Assembly (NCBI RefSeq): GCF_024704835.1
Contig: NZ_JAMXBE010000012.1
Location: forward strand, 91,483-155,482
Length of the DNA stretch: 64,000 nucleotides
Reading direction: 5' to 3'
DNA from: Parapedobacter tibetensis
Lineage (GTDB): Bacteria > Bacteroidota > Bacteroidia > Sphingobacteriales > Sphingobacteriaceae
In this document: one piece after another, positions 44,471-53,936 of the stretch
Layout of the letters: each line of letters starts with the position of its first letter
How positions within the stretch are numbered: position 1 is the first letter of the stretch
The notes under the pieces: generated by a model
Seen by the model: the letters and a program-made list of their open reading frames with translations, nothing else
Databases searched by the model: none
What the model was told of the DNA's origin: nothing
Program-made: the position numbers and the translations under genes

Positions 44471-46900
44471 TTAATTTCTTAATGGTTTACCTTTGGTTAA
44501 CATGTGTTGAATGCGCTCCAGTGTTTTTTTCTCCCCACATAGCGACAAGAACACTTCTCGCTCCAAATCCAATAGATACTGCTCAGACACCTCGGTAGGC
44601 GAAGACAGGTCGCCACCACACATCACCCAGCCCAGTTTCTCGGAAATTTTTTGGTCATGTTCGGAGATGTAATTACCCGCGCGCATGGAATTGGCTCCGG
44701 CATATACGATACCTAGCCCCTGTTTGCCCAAAACGTTGATATCTTTACGAGGGATTGGCTGCGTATATCCCGCCTCGGCTAGTTCAATTGCTTTAGCTTT
44801 CGCATCCGCCAGTAGGCGGCTCCTGTTCATACTGATGGCATATTTACCCGGTAGCAAATAACCGAGCTCAAAGGCCTCCACCGCCGAGGTAGACACTTTG
44901 GCTTGTCCAATGGTCAGGAACCGCTCCCGCAGCACCTGCTGTACAATTTGTCCTTCTTTAAACTCATCGGAAGCACGAAGAGCAAACTCTTTAGAACCGC
45001 CCCCTCCGGGAATGACACCTACACCGAACTCTACCAAGCCCATGTACGTTTCAGCATGCAGCTGGACAAAATCAGCATGCATGGAAAACTCGCAGCCACC
45101 GCCCAGCGTCAGGTTGAATGGAGCCGCCACTATGGGAATAGCCGAATACCGTAAGCGCATAGCTGTGTTTTGGAATGTCTGTACCGCCCTATTTAGTTCA
45201 TCATAATCCTGCTCCACAGCCATCATGAAAATCATCCCGATATTAGCTCCGGCCGAGAAGTTGGCTCCATCATTGGCAATAACGAGCCCACGAAAATCTT
45301 TTTCGGCCAAATCAATGGCCTTATGGATGCCTTGGATAACATCGCCGCCAATGGTGTTCATCTTGGTGTGGAATTCGGCATTTAAGATACCATCGCCAAG
45401 GTCGGTGATGGTCACGCCACTATTCTTCCAAACCGTATTGTGATTGCGAATATTATCCAACAGGATGAAACCTTCGGTGCCTGGGATGGGCTTATATGCC
45501 TTACTTTGGATATCATAATAATGCCTGATGCCGTTTTCCACCTTATAAAAAGATTCATGACCCGCATCCAGCATGTCATGTACCCAGTCGGCCACCTCTC
45601 CGCTATGGCCGGGCACCCGTTTCTCTTCAGCCTTGATTTTCCCGACCGTTTCCTTTACCCCCAAGGCATCCCACACTTCAAACGGCCCGAGTTCCCAGCC
45701 AAAGCCCGCACGCATGGCATCGTCAATACGGAAAAACTCATCGGTAATTTCGGGAACACGTCTGGAAACGTATTCAAATAAAGGATAGTGCATAGCACGG
45801 AAGAATGCTCCGGCTTTATCCGTCCCCTGCTCGTATACTTTCATCCGCTTACGGATATCATCTACAGGTTTAGTAGCTTCCAACGTGGTAGATTTCACCT
45901 TATCTTGCTTCCGGTACTCCAAGGTCTTGAGGTCAAGCGCCAATATTTCACTATTCCCTTTATCATCCTTTATTTTTTTGTAAAAGCCTTGCTGACTCTT
46001 CTCTCCTAGCCATTTCTTATCCACCATGCGTTGGATATATTCGGGTAGTATGAATACGCCCTTGGCTTCATCTTCCTTAGCATTTTCGGCCAGTCCATTG
46101 GCCACGTTTACCAAGGTATCCAGTCCCACCACATCCGCCGTACGGAACGTAGCCGATTTGGGGTGGCCCATTGCCGGTCCGGTGAATTTGTCGACCTCCT
46201 CTACAGTAAGCCCCAATTGCTCGACAAGATGGGTAAGGGCCAGCATGGAGTAAACACCCACCCGATTACCGATGAATGCCGGCGTATCCTTGCATAGTAC
46301 CGTGGTTTTGCCAAGGAATTTATCGCCATAATGCATCAGAAAATCCACGATTTCAGGTTTGGTATGCGCAGTGGGGATGATTTCCAACAACCGCAGGTAG
46401 CGTGGAGGGTTGAAAAAATGTGTACCGCAGAAATGAGCCTTGAAATCATCGCTGTGTCCTTCGGCCATCAGGTGGATAGGGATGCCCGACGTATTGGACG
46501 TTACAAGCGTGCCTTCCTTACGGTGTTGTTCCACCTTTTCGAACACTTGCTTTTTGATATCCAGTCTTTCCACCACCACTTCGATAATCCAATCTACGGA
46601 TGCTAGGACAGCCATATCGTCATCGAAATTTCCCGTGGTAATCAGTTTGGCTGTACGTTTACTAAAAACAGGCGAAGGATTGGTCTTGATGGCCGTTTCG
46701 AGCGATCCGTTGACGATGCGATTACGGACGGCTTTGCTTTCCAAGGTCAGACCCTTAGCCTCTTCCGCTGGCAGCAATTCCCGTGGCACGATATCCAACA
46801 ATGCGACCTCTACACCGATATTGGCAAAATGGCAGGCAATACGTGAACCCATTACGCCCGATCCTAATACCGCTACTTTTTTGATGCTTCTGTTTGTCAT
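44471..46900 (-). CDS. fadN: 3-hydroxyacyl-CoA dehydrogenase / enoyl-CoA hydratase
   Basis: 809 residues with the FadN layout: NAD-binding dehydrogenase domain first (VAVLGSGVMGSRIACHFA, catalytic His in CGTHFFNPPRYLRLLEI near 160), dehydrogenase C-terminal domains in the middle, and a crotonase-type hydratase at the end (oxyanion-hole segments DGANFSAGANIG and LTLGGGCEFSMHAD). The order is the reverse of E. coli FadB. It performs the two middle steps of beta-oxidation and is the first structural gene after the MarR gene. Confidence 0.94.
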   Translation of the reverse strand: MTNRSIKKVAVLGSGVMGSRIACHFANIGVEVALLDIVPRELLPAEEAKGLTLESKAVRNRIVNGSLETAIKTNPSPVFSKRTAKLITTGNFDDDMAVLASVDWIIEVVVERLDIKKQVFEKVEQHRKEGTLVTSNTSGIPIHLMAEGHSDDFKAHFCGTHFFNPPRYLRLLEIIPTAHTKPEIVDFLMHYGDKFLGKTTVLCKDTPAFIGNRVGVYSMLALTHLVEQLGLTVEEVDKFTGPAMGHPKSATFRTADVVGLDTLVNVANGLAENAKEDEAKGVFILPEYIQRMVDKKWLGEKSQQGFYKKIKDDKGNSEILALDLKTLEYRKQDKVKSTTLEATKPVDDIRKRMKVYEQGTDKAGAFFRAMHYPLFEYVSRRVPEITDEFFRIDDAMRAGFGWELGPFEVWDALGVKETVGKIKAEEKRVPGHSGEVADWVHDMLDAGHESFYKVENGIRHYYDIQSKAYKPIPGTEGFILLDNIRNHNTVWKNSGVTITDLGDGILNAEFHTKMNTIGGDVIQGIHKAIDLAEKDFRGLVIANDGANFSAGANIGMIFMMAVEQDYDELNRAVQTFQNTAMRLRYSAIPIVAAPFNLTLGGGCEFSMHADFVQLHAETYMGLVEFGVGVIPGGGGSKEFALRASDEFKEGQIVQQVLRERFLTIGQAKVSTSAVEAFELGYLLPGKYAISMNRSRLLADAKAKAIELAEAGYTQPIPRKDINVLGKQGLGIVYAGANSMRAGNYISEHDQKISEKLGWVMCGGDLSSPTEVSEQYLLDLEREVFLSLCGEKKTLERIQHMLTKGKPLRN

Positions 46901-46962
46901 AATATATGTATGTTAAACTTCATAGGTTTTATTTAGGTCTTACCTTATGAAGTTTTGGTTCA

Positions 46963-47394
46963 TCATTCTGGATTGTACTCTACAGCCAATTGGTTTATGC
47001 GTTTCAATGTTTTGATGAGCGCTACACGTTCCTCGCTAGGAATACGTTCATCCAAGTACGCATTGAATTTGCGAACCACGTCTTTGGCGATTTCTCTTTT
47101 CTCATTACCTAAATCTGTTAGGAAGACCTTTACTGAACGCTTGTCGGCACTGTTGGTTTCCCTATATATAAACCCCGAGGTTTCCAAATTGTTGAGTATA
47201 CGCGATAGGCTGGTAGTCTTTACTCCAAGAAGGTTGGCGATCTGCGATACCGCAGTCCCTTCTTTGTGGATGTTAATGAGCACATAACCTGTGACTTGTG
47301 TAATCCCAAAACGCGAAGCAATTTGGTTATACTTATTGGCAGCAGACTGCCATGCAGTCTTCAGGTAATAATCAATGGTATTATCTTCATTCAT
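46963..47394 (-). CDS. MarR-family regulator of the fad operon
   Basis: 143 residues with a winged-helix MarR fold: FGITQVTGYVLINIHKEG, VSQIANLLGVKTTSLSRIL (recognition helix) and wing FIYRETNSADKRSVKVFLT. It is the first gene of the minus-strand fad group, 62 bp upstream of fadN, so it probably responds to acyl-CoA or fatty acids; in Bacillus the equivalent regulator is of the TetR family (FadR). Confidence 0.88.
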   Translation of the reverse strand: MNEDNTIDYYLKTAWQSAANKYNQIASRFGITQVTGYVLINIHKEGTAVSQIANLLGVKTTSLSRILNNLETSGFIYRETNSADKRSVKVFLTDLGNEKREIAKDVVRKFNAYLDERIPSEERVALIKTLKRINQLAVEYNPE

Positions 47395-47501
47395 AATCCA
47401 GGGCGCAAATTACTATGCTTGCATAGCAAATTTAGTGGTAATATTTTTAGAATGCAAATTTTTGAAGATAAAAACTAAACCGATGAGGTTTGATGAGTGC
47501 A

Positions 47502-47548
47502 CGATAGCTAGCAGGTTTGACAGAGAAGGTTTGACAGAGAAGGTTTGA
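47502..47548. repeat. Partial copy of the dispersed repeat plus 14-bp tandem repeat
   Basis: 47,502-47,521 (CGATAGCTAGCAGGTTTGAC) matches the right end of repeats A and B in inverse orientation at 18 of 20 positions. It is followed by two full and one partial unit of AGGTTTGACAGAGA. Looks like a truncated repeat copy in front of the dioxygenase gene. Confidence 0.6.
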
Positions 47549-47587
47549 AAATCAACAAAAACCCGTTATCTTTACTAAAAATTCAAT

Positions 47588-48550
47588 ATGTCCACAGTAA
47601 ACATTCCCAGACTCGACCTTCATGATTATACCAAGGGGTCAGCAGCACAACGTAAGCAATTCTCGCAAGATATTGGTAACGCATTCAACGAAACCGGTTT
47701 CGTCACCATTGCCAACCATGGCATAGATAAGGCGCTTATCGATGAACTGTATTCCGTGGTACAAGCTTTTTTTACGTTACCGGAAGAAGAGAAAATGAAA
47801 TACGAAATCCCAGGGCTTGCGGGGCAGCGTGGCTATACCTCCAGAGGTAAGGAAAAGGCCAAGGATGCCAAGACACCAGACCTCAAGGAATTCTGGCAAC
47901 GTGGGCAAACGGTCGTTGGAGAAGACTTACCTGAAGAGGATTACCCCGATAATGTGGACGTAAAAGAATTGCCTCGCTTCAATGAAATCACGGCTGAAGT
48001 GTACTGGCGACTGGAAAGTGCAGGTAGGACATTGTTGAAGGCTATTGCGATTTACCTTGGTTTGGATGAAGACTATTTTGAAGACAAGGTGCATAATGGT
48101 AATTCCATCCTGCGGGCCATCCATTACTTTCCGATTGAAAATCCGGATAATATCCCTTCGGATGCCGTGCGTGCTGGGGCACATGAAGACATCAACCTCA
48201 TCACCTTGCTCATAGGAGCCAGTGCTGATGGTTTGGAAGTACTCACTCGCGATAGCTCTTGGTATCCGGTGAAAGCCCATGGCGAAGATATCGTAGTGAA
48301 TGTGGGCGATATGCTGCAACGCCTCACCAACAATAAATTGAAATCAACCACCCATCGTGTGGTCAATCCGCCCCGTGAATTGATGAAAACTTCGCGTTAT
48401 TCCGTGCCGTTTTTTCTTCATCCCAAATCAGGCATGAGCCTGGCAGCTCTGGAGTCGTGTATAGATGCTGAACATCCCAAAGCTTATCCAGATGTGACCG
48501 CCGGGGAATACCTGGATGAACGGTTGCGGGAGATTGGGTTAAAGATGTAA
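47588..48550 (+). CDS. 2-oxoglutarate/Fe(II) oxygenase, isopenicillin N synthase-like
   Basis: 320 residues. N-terminal DIOX_N part (NIPRLDLHDYT) and C-terminal jelly-roll with iron ligands in AGAHEDINLITLLIG (H-x-D) and STTHRVVNPPRE (His), plus the 2OG/substrate RxS in SRYSVPFFLHPK. Related to isopenicillin N synthase and plant-type dioxygenases; the substrate is unknown. TATCTTTA about 12 bp upstream is a near-match to the -7 box. Confidence 0.92.
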   Translation: MSTVNIPRLDLHDYTKGSAAQRKQFSQDIGNAFNETGFVTIANHGIDKALIDELYSVVQAFFTLPEEEKMKYEIPGLAGQRGYTSRGKEKAKDAKTPDLKEFWQRGQTVVGEDLPEEDYPDNVDVKELPRFNEITAEVYWRLESAGRTLLKAIAIYLGLDEDYFEDKVHNGNSILRAIHYFPIENPDNIPSDAVRAGAHEDINLITLLIGASADGLEVLTRDSSWYPVKAHGEDIVVNVGDMLQRLTNNKLKSTTHRVVNPPRELMKTSRYSVPFFLHPKSGMSLAALESCIDAEHPKAYPDVTAGEYLDERLREIGLKM

Positions 48551-48670
48551 AAAGCGAGTGATTGCAGTTTTGTGATTACGATGCATTCGGGTGCAAATAA
48601 ACCGAAGGAATATGCTATATTTACCAAGCGCATCAATTAATTTGGTTTTTTCCTACTGCGTTTTAATGCC

Positions 48671-49612
48671 ATGGTGAATCATAGGAAGCTGTTTTTACTA
48701 TTCATGGCCTGCTCACATATGATGGCACTGGCTCAGCAGCATCCGCACTATACGATGTATATGGCCAATAACTATATACTTAATCCCGCTTTGGCGGGAA
48801 TTGAGCCTTATATCGATTTGAAACTAGCCGCCCGTTCACAGTGGACAGGCATAAACAATGCTCCCAAAACCTTGTATGCGACAATCAATTCTCCACTGAA
48901 TATTACTGATTTCAAAAACAATAGGATAGGAATTGGGGGCAAGGTCTTTGTAGACCAGACAGGCCCAATATTGCTTTCCTCAGCGGAGTTTAATTTTGCT
49001 TACCACCTCCCATTAAATCGGGACTATCGATTGTCCTTCGGTGTAGGCGCCGGCATGAGCTACCACCGCATTGACATCAACAACGTGCAATTAAAAGATC
49101 CGGCAGACCCGATATACGGTATGGCCGATTTTAACCGGATGGATCCAGCCATCAGCGCTGGGTTGTGGTTTTACTCCAATGATCTATACGTGGGAGTTGC
49201 TGCCCAGAATCTGTTGGAAAACGATTATAGCCTTTCTACTTCGGTATCTGGGGGAGCCGATATGGGATTGCGGAGGCATTATTTTGCAACGACCGGATAT
49301 CGATTTAGCATCGGTGATTTTTATGTTACTCCATCCACCATGCTCAAATTTGTAAGTCCTGCTCCTTTTGCTTATGACCTTAATCTTAAAGGACAATTTT
49401 CCGATATGTTGTGGGCCGGATTCACTTGGCGGCATCGGGATGGGGTGGCAGCAATGGCCGGGTTCTTCATCAGTTCCACGCTGAATGTGGCCTATTCCTA
49501 TGATTTCGTCAATTCGGATTTACGTAGGCATTCGCAGGGATCGCATGAAATTATCCTTGGCATCAATATCAATAACCAATGGGGGCCCAAATGTCCGGTA
49601 ATCGCATGGTAA
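48671..49612 (+). CDS. PorP/SprF-family type IX secretion membrane protein
   Basis: 313 residues with a signal peptide (LFLLFMACSHMMALAQ) and the typical opening HYTMYMANNYILNPALAG. The rest alternates beta strands, consistent with an outer membrane barrel of the PorP/SprF family (RLSFGVGAGMSYHR, YVGVAAQNLL). These proteins work with proteins bearing a type B sorting domain to anchor or secrete them. The next gene encodes such a protein, 19 bp away. Confidence 0.93.
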   Translation: MVNHRKLFLLFMACSHMMALAQQHPHYTMYMANNYILNPALAGIEPYIDLKLAARSQWTGINNAPKTLYATINSPLNITDFKNNRIGIGGKVFVDQTGPILLSSAEFNFAYHLPLNRDYRLSFGVGAGMSYHRIDINNVQLKDPADPIYGMADFNRMDPAISAGLWFYSNDLYVGVAAQNLLENDYSLSTSVSGGADMGLRRHYFATTGYRFSIGDFYVTPSTMLKFVSPAPFAYDLNLKGQFSDMLWAGFTWRHRDGVAAMAGFFISSTLNVAYSYDFVNSDLRRHSQGSHEIILGININNQWGPKCPVIAW

Positions 49613-49631
49613 ACCTATATTGTTATAACCG

Positions 49632-51614
49632 ATGAGGGGCTATGCAACCATAGCGACCATGGCAATATGGGTAACCATCGCATTATCGGAAAGGACAATG
49701 GCACAACAGGGCTGTGCTAACTATGGTGACCCAATCATCAATATCACCTTTGGAACAAACGTAGACCCAGAGTTTGGAGCAGGAACCACGACCTATATCC
49801 GTAACCAAAACGGCCAATTGAATGATGGTGAATATAAATTGGGAAATAACATCAACCAAGGACGGGGAAGTTGGCAGCATCTTCCGGATCATACAGGCGA
49901 CCAGCAGGGCATGATGTTGATCGTGAATGCAGGTTATGAGGCGGGTGAATTCTACCGTATTCGGGTACCGGGGTTGTGCGAAGATACGCACTTCCGCTTT
50001 AGTGCCTGGATAGCTAATGCCAATCGACCAGAAGAATGTGGAGGAAATCCGATACCTCCTAATGTACGGTTTGTTATTGAAGATTTGGCAGGAAACGTGG
50101 TCAGTTTACCCTATGCAACGGGCAATGTTTTTCCTTCGGCGACACCTGGATGGCAAGAATATGGTTTTGAGTTTGAAACAGGCGGACAAACGGATTTTGA
50201 ATTGGTGCTCATCAATGAAAATCCCGGTGGGTGTGGCAACGACCTAGCCATGGACGATATCCAGTTCAGGCCCTGCGGTCCAGAAATCATGTTGAATATC
50301 GACCAACCATTTATACAGGGTGATACCCTGTTTTTTTGCGAAGATGATATACGTCCGATTGCCATTCTTGGAGAAATAGCAGATGAAGGTTATGCTGCTA
50401 ATGCGGGATTCCAATGGCAGACAAGACAAAATGGACAGGCTGAATGGCTGGATTTGCCAAACGAGAACGGAAACACATTGCAAATCACCCCAATAGCCAA
50501 TCGATGGTATCGGATTTCAGCCGCAGCCCATGTAAATAACCTTAGTAATCAACTATGTCGAATCCTTTCAGATTCCATATACATAGCACCTGTTATACCA
50601 CAAGTAGGTCGTGTAGACACAGAGCAATCAGCAATATGTGAGAGTGCTAATGCATCCTTAGCCCCACCTGAATTCGTGGGACACGGCGCAGGCCCATTAA
50701 CCTATCGCTGGCTAATTGATGAAGGTGACGGTGATCATGCTATCCCTGATGCGAATACGCCCACTTATCTTTTTGAGCCAGAAAAAACCGGCCATTTTAT
50801 ATTGAAAAGGGCAGCTGTTAACATCTGTGGTGATTTCTTTTATACACATACGTATGAAATCGATGTGTTGGAGACGATCCATACTTCCTTTACCCTTCCG
50901 CAAAGCTCCATCTGTATGGATGATGAACCCTTATACCTTACGGGAGGGGCGATTATTAATAATGATGGAAACATGGAAGGTGTATATGGTGGAGCAGGGG
51001 TTGTTGATGGTTATTTTTATCCCAATATTGCAGGGATTGGCGAGCATACGCTTACGTTTTCACCTCCAGACGATGTATTATGTACTGAACCTTCACGAGT
51101 CGAGATAACGGTGCATGACACCGTATACCTTCACCCCATGGAAAACATGGTCATGCTCCCCGGACAAACGGTGACCTTGCTCCCACAAACCAATGCCACA
51201 CAATTCAATTGGAGCGACCAGCCTGGACTGGATAATTACCATGTGCAATATCCCGTTGCCTCCCCAAGCGAAACCACTACCTATACCCTCACGGCTGGCA
51301 ATGCGGCAGGGTGTATGAAAACTGAAACAGTCACGATTAAGGTATTGCAAAATATCCTAGTACCCAATAGTTTCACACCAAATGGAGACGGTGTAAATGA
51401 TGCTTGGGAGATCGATGGGTTGGAAGACTATCCCCATGTATTCATACAGGTATTCAACCGTTGGGGCTCCTTGGTGTTTTCCGCCAAAGGATATACCGTC
51501 CCATGGTACGGCCAATTCAATGGTGCCTCTTTGCCAGTCGCTACATACTATTATACCCTATCTTCGGATGTATTGGAGCAGCCATTGTCTGGTTCAGTTA
51601 CAATTTTGAAGTAA
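49632..51614 (+). CDS. T9SS type B sorting-domain surface protein
   Basis: 660 residues with a signal peptide and several beta-rich domains: an N-terminal region with paired Cys and AMDDIQFRPCG near 215, then two Ig/PKD-like parts. The C-terminal 90 residues (LVPNSFTPNGDGVNDAWEI, FNRWGSLVFSAKGY, ATYYYTLSSD) form the gliding-motility (CHU_C) domain that directs cargo to type IX secretion. Paired with the upstream PorP/SprF gene; likely secreted by that partner and held on the cell surface. Confidence 0.93.
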   Translation: MRGYATIATMAIWVTIALSERTMAQQGCANYGDPIINITFGTNVDPEFGAGTTTYIRNQNGQLNDGEYKLGNNINQGRGSWQHLPDHTGDQQGMMLIVNAGYEAGEFYRIRVPGLCEDTHFRFSAWIANANRPEECGGNPIPPNVRFVIEDLAGNVVSLPYATGNVFPSATPGWQEYGFEFETGGQTDFELVLINENPGGCGNDLAMDDIQFRPCGPEIMLNIDQPFIQGDTLFFCEDDIRPIAILGEIADEGYAANAGFQWQTRQNGQAEWLDLPNENGNTLQITPIANRWYRISAAAHVNNLSNQLCRILSDSIYIAPVIPQVGRVDTEQSAICESANASLAPPEFVGHGAGPLTYRWLIDEGDGDHAIPDANTPTYLFEPEKTGHFILKRAAVNICGDFFYTHTYEIDVLETIHTSFTLPQSSICMDDEPLYLTGGAIINNDGNMEGVYGGAGVVDGYFYPNIAGIGEHTLTFSPPDDVLCTEPSRVEITVHDTVYLHPMENMVMLPGQTVTLLPQTNATQFNWSDQPGLDNYHVQYPVASPSETTTYTLTAGNAAGCMKTETVTIKVLQNILVPNSFTPNGDGVNDAWEIDGLEDYPHVFIQVFNRWGSLVFSAKGYTVPWYGQFNGASLPVATYYYTLSSDVLEQPLSGSVTILK

Positions 51615-51769
51615 TCACGATTTTTTCATCGTTGATTATGTTAAAATTCGAGCAAAATCCCCCTTTTTGTATTGATAGTAAAATATGAGGAGAAAGGACC
51701 CTGGTTACTATCAACTCGGTACAGGTATTCGATGCTCCCTAATAATAGATAGTTTGATCGTGCCATTGC

Positions 51770-52837
51770 TCATCTTTTGGGTCCATTTTCGGCAATGGCG
51801 CCGCCACAACTGGATCCGGATCCAGCGGTACAGCCATAGCAGTGCTGACCAGTGATGATTTCCCTTTTTGCTAGCGCTCCGGCATCGAATTCACGGATGT
51901 GCTTGCCTGAACAATCTACCTGCAATTCCAGCATCTGGTTGAAATCGCAATCGTATAAATAGCCATCCCACCCCACGGAAATGGTATTGCGACACATCAC
52001 ATTTTCCGCTGCTATTGGATTATACGCATTAACTAGCTTTTCCATGTAGCTTTCATAATTGCCACTGATAAGCAAATAGTCTAAGTAACGGCTTATCGGC
52101 AAATTCGTTATGGCCAATAAGTTGTTGAATACGATGCCAAATCGTTGTTCCAGCACCTCTTTATATTCGCTTTCCAACGCGGCTTGCGAAGGGGGCAAGA
52201 AGGCCCCTGCCGGATTATACGCCAGGTTCAGCACCAAACCCGTGCCTGCTTTGCCATAACCTACCTCATTCAGCAGTTGAAGCGCTTTGATGCTGTCCTC
52301 AAAAACCCCATTGCCCCGTTGCCTGTCTGTCCGGTCCTGCGTATAAAAGGGGAGGGAGGAAACCACTTCGATGCGGTGCTGTTTGTAAAACCGGGGGAGA
52401 TCGTGGTATTTTCTGTTGGCCAAAATGATGGTGAGGTTACAGCGGACAATGATATGCCGATTCAGTTTGGCAATTTCTGCGATAAACCATCGGAATTCAG
52501 GATTCATCTCCGGCGCCCCGCCCGTAATGTCCACTGTCTTGAGTTGCTCGTTTTCCTCCAGCACCGCTAAACACTGCTGCATGGTTTCCCTAGTCATGAT
52601 CTCCTTACGGTCAGGCCCAGCATCCACATGGCAATGCTTACAGGTCTGGTTGCACATCTTGCCAATGTTTACTTGGAATATGGTTATTTCCGTGGGTTTC
52701 AGTGGGTATAAGCCCGATTGTCGCAGCTTTTCCCGAAAAAGGGGCAACACAAGATCATCGGACATCCCATGTTCGATGATTCCGATTTGCGCATAAGCAT
52801 CGGCAAGTATATGGTGTTGAGCTTTTAATGACTTCAT
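51770..52837 (-). CDS. arsS: Arsenosugar biosynthesis radical SAM protein
   Basis: 355 residues. Radical SAM motif CNQTCKHCHVDAG at about 60-72 (three Cys for the 4Fe-4S cluster). C-terminal Cys-rich end (GQHCYGCTAGSGSSCGG), and CDFNQMLELQV in front of it, as in ArsS. ArsS transfers an adenosyl group to dimethylarsenate in arsenosugar synthesis. The methyltransferase ArsM is not in the immediate neighbourhood. The carboxymuconolactone decarboxylase-family gene just upstream is a regular companion. Confidence 0.9.
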   Translation of the reverse strand: MKSLKAQHHILADAYAQIGIIEHGMSDDLVLPLFREKLRQSGLYPLKPTEITIFQVNIGKMCNQTCKHCHVDAGPDRKEIMTRETMQQCLAVLEENEQLKTVDITGGAPEMNPEFRWFIAEIAKLNRHIIVRCNLTIILANRKYHDLPRFYKQHRIEVVSSLPFYTQDRTDRQRGNGVFEDSIKALQLLNEVGYGKAGTGLVLNLAYNPAGAFLPPSQAALESEYKEVLEQRFGIVFNNLLAITNLPISRYLDYLLISGNYESYMEKLVNAYNPIAAENVMCRNTISVGWDGYLYDCDFNQMLELQVDCSGKHIREFDAGALAKREIITGQHCYGCTAGSGSSCGGAIAENGPKR

Positions 52838-52839
52838 GC

Positions 52840-53175
52840 CTACATAGCGATTTCTTTAACTTTTTCCATCATCTGCACCCCATGCACCAAGGAGGCCCCA
52901 CCACGGATGGCACAAGCCACATGGACAGCTTCCATCATTTGCGCTTCGCTCCATCCCTTTTCAAAAGCATCACTGCTATAGGCATCAATGCAATACGGAC
53001 ATTGCACAGCATGGGACACAGCCAATGCAATCAATGCTTTTTCCCTTGCAGTCAACTCACTGTCCTTGAAAACCTCACCATAGTAATCAAAAAACTTATC
53101 GCCTAAGTTTTTTTGAAAATCTGCGACCTTGGAAAATTTGGCAAGATCCTTCTTGTTGTAATAATGCTCGCTCAT
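52840..53175 (-). CDS. AhpD/CMD-like protein associated with arsS
   Basis: 111 residues of the carboxymuconolactone decarboxylase/AhpD fold with the redox pair in AVQCPYCIDAYSSDAFE and the following SEAQMMEAVHVAC. It lies 2 bp upstream of arsS and is often annotated as an arsenosugar-associated peroxidase-like protein. Likely protects or supplies reducing power; not tested. Confidence 0.88.
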   Translation of the reverse strand: MSEHYYNKKDLAKFSKVADFQKNLGDKFFDYYGEVFKDSELTAREKALIALAVSHAVQCPYCIDAYSSDAFEKGWSEAQMMEAVHVACAIRGGASLVHGVQMMEKVKEIAM

Positions 53176-53289
53176 GATATTTGGTTTCTAATGATTTTAT
53201 TTAAATTATCATTTCTCGATAATCCGCGCTCAAGATTCGCAATTCCTGACAGATGTCCTTGATTTATCATCCAGGCAAGAGGTCAGTAC

Positions 53290-53526
53290 GGGTGCAATTC
53301 AAATTGTCGCATCGGATACGATCAACTTTGACGTCTTTGCGAGGCTGGGTAGGGTTGCGTGAGCCGAAGCAATCTTCGTCAAGTTAGATTGGTTTTTATC
53401 AGCCCCGCAGCCCCATACTCATCCCTGATAGAAATAGTTCCTTCGGAGCTGCTTCGCGGTCACTCCATCGCTCCTGCCCTCCGCTCGGGTTCGCAATGAC
53501 GATAAGCGACAATTTGAATTGCACCC
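53290..53526. mobile_element. MITE-like element, copy 2
   Basis: 237 bp with 21-bp perfect terminal inverted repeats that begin GGGTGCAATTCAAATTG. Flanked by a perfect 9-bp direct repeat GGTCAGTAC (53,281-53,289 and 53,527-53,535). Contains GCTTCGCGGTCACTCCATCGC, shared with copy 3 in inverted order. The right flank sits in the stop region of the MmcQ/YjbR gene but keeps its stop codon. No open reading frame of note. Confidence 0.85.
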
Positions 53527-53528
53527 GG

Positions 53529-53882
53529 TCAGTACAGCTGTTCACGGTCCTTTTTTGGCAATCCAGCTACGACCAGCTCATAACTGTGGTCGATGAGGCC
53601 CATCAGTATGTCGTCGCTCAGCTCCCCGTTGCAACTAATGGAATTCCAATGCCGCTTATTCATGTGGTAGGCCCCTTGCACAGCATGTGGGTTTCGTTCT
53701 CGTAATTCCAACGCATATTCCGGATTGCATTTGGCATTGAAAGACAAGGGTTGACTATCTAATCCTGTAAGCAAAAATATCTTTCCTGCCACTTTGAACA
53801 CCAAGGTGTCCGGTCCGAATGGACAGCTTTCGGTCACACCTGGTTTGGCTAAACAATAATCACGGAGTTGTTCGATATGCAT
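53529..53882 (-). CDS. MmcQ/YjbR-family protein
   Basis: 117 residues, the usual size. YjbR/CyaY-like fold: MHIEQLRDYCLAKPGVTES at the front, then FGPDTLVFKVAGKIFLL and MNKRHWNSISCNGELSDD. Members bind DNA weakly or have unknown roles. Its last codons and stop lie within the duplicated 9-bp target of the MITE-like element at 53,290-53,526. Confidence 0.9.
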   Translation of the reverse strand: MHIEQLRDYCLAKPGVTESCPFGPDTLVFKVAGKIFLLTGLDSQPLSFNAKCNPEYALELRERNPHAVQGAYHMNKRHWNSISCNGELSDDILMGLIDHSYELVVAGLPKKDREQLY

Positions 53883-53936
53883 GACGGAGTTGATATGTTA
53901 AATACAATAATAGCCAATATATGATATTGACACCAA

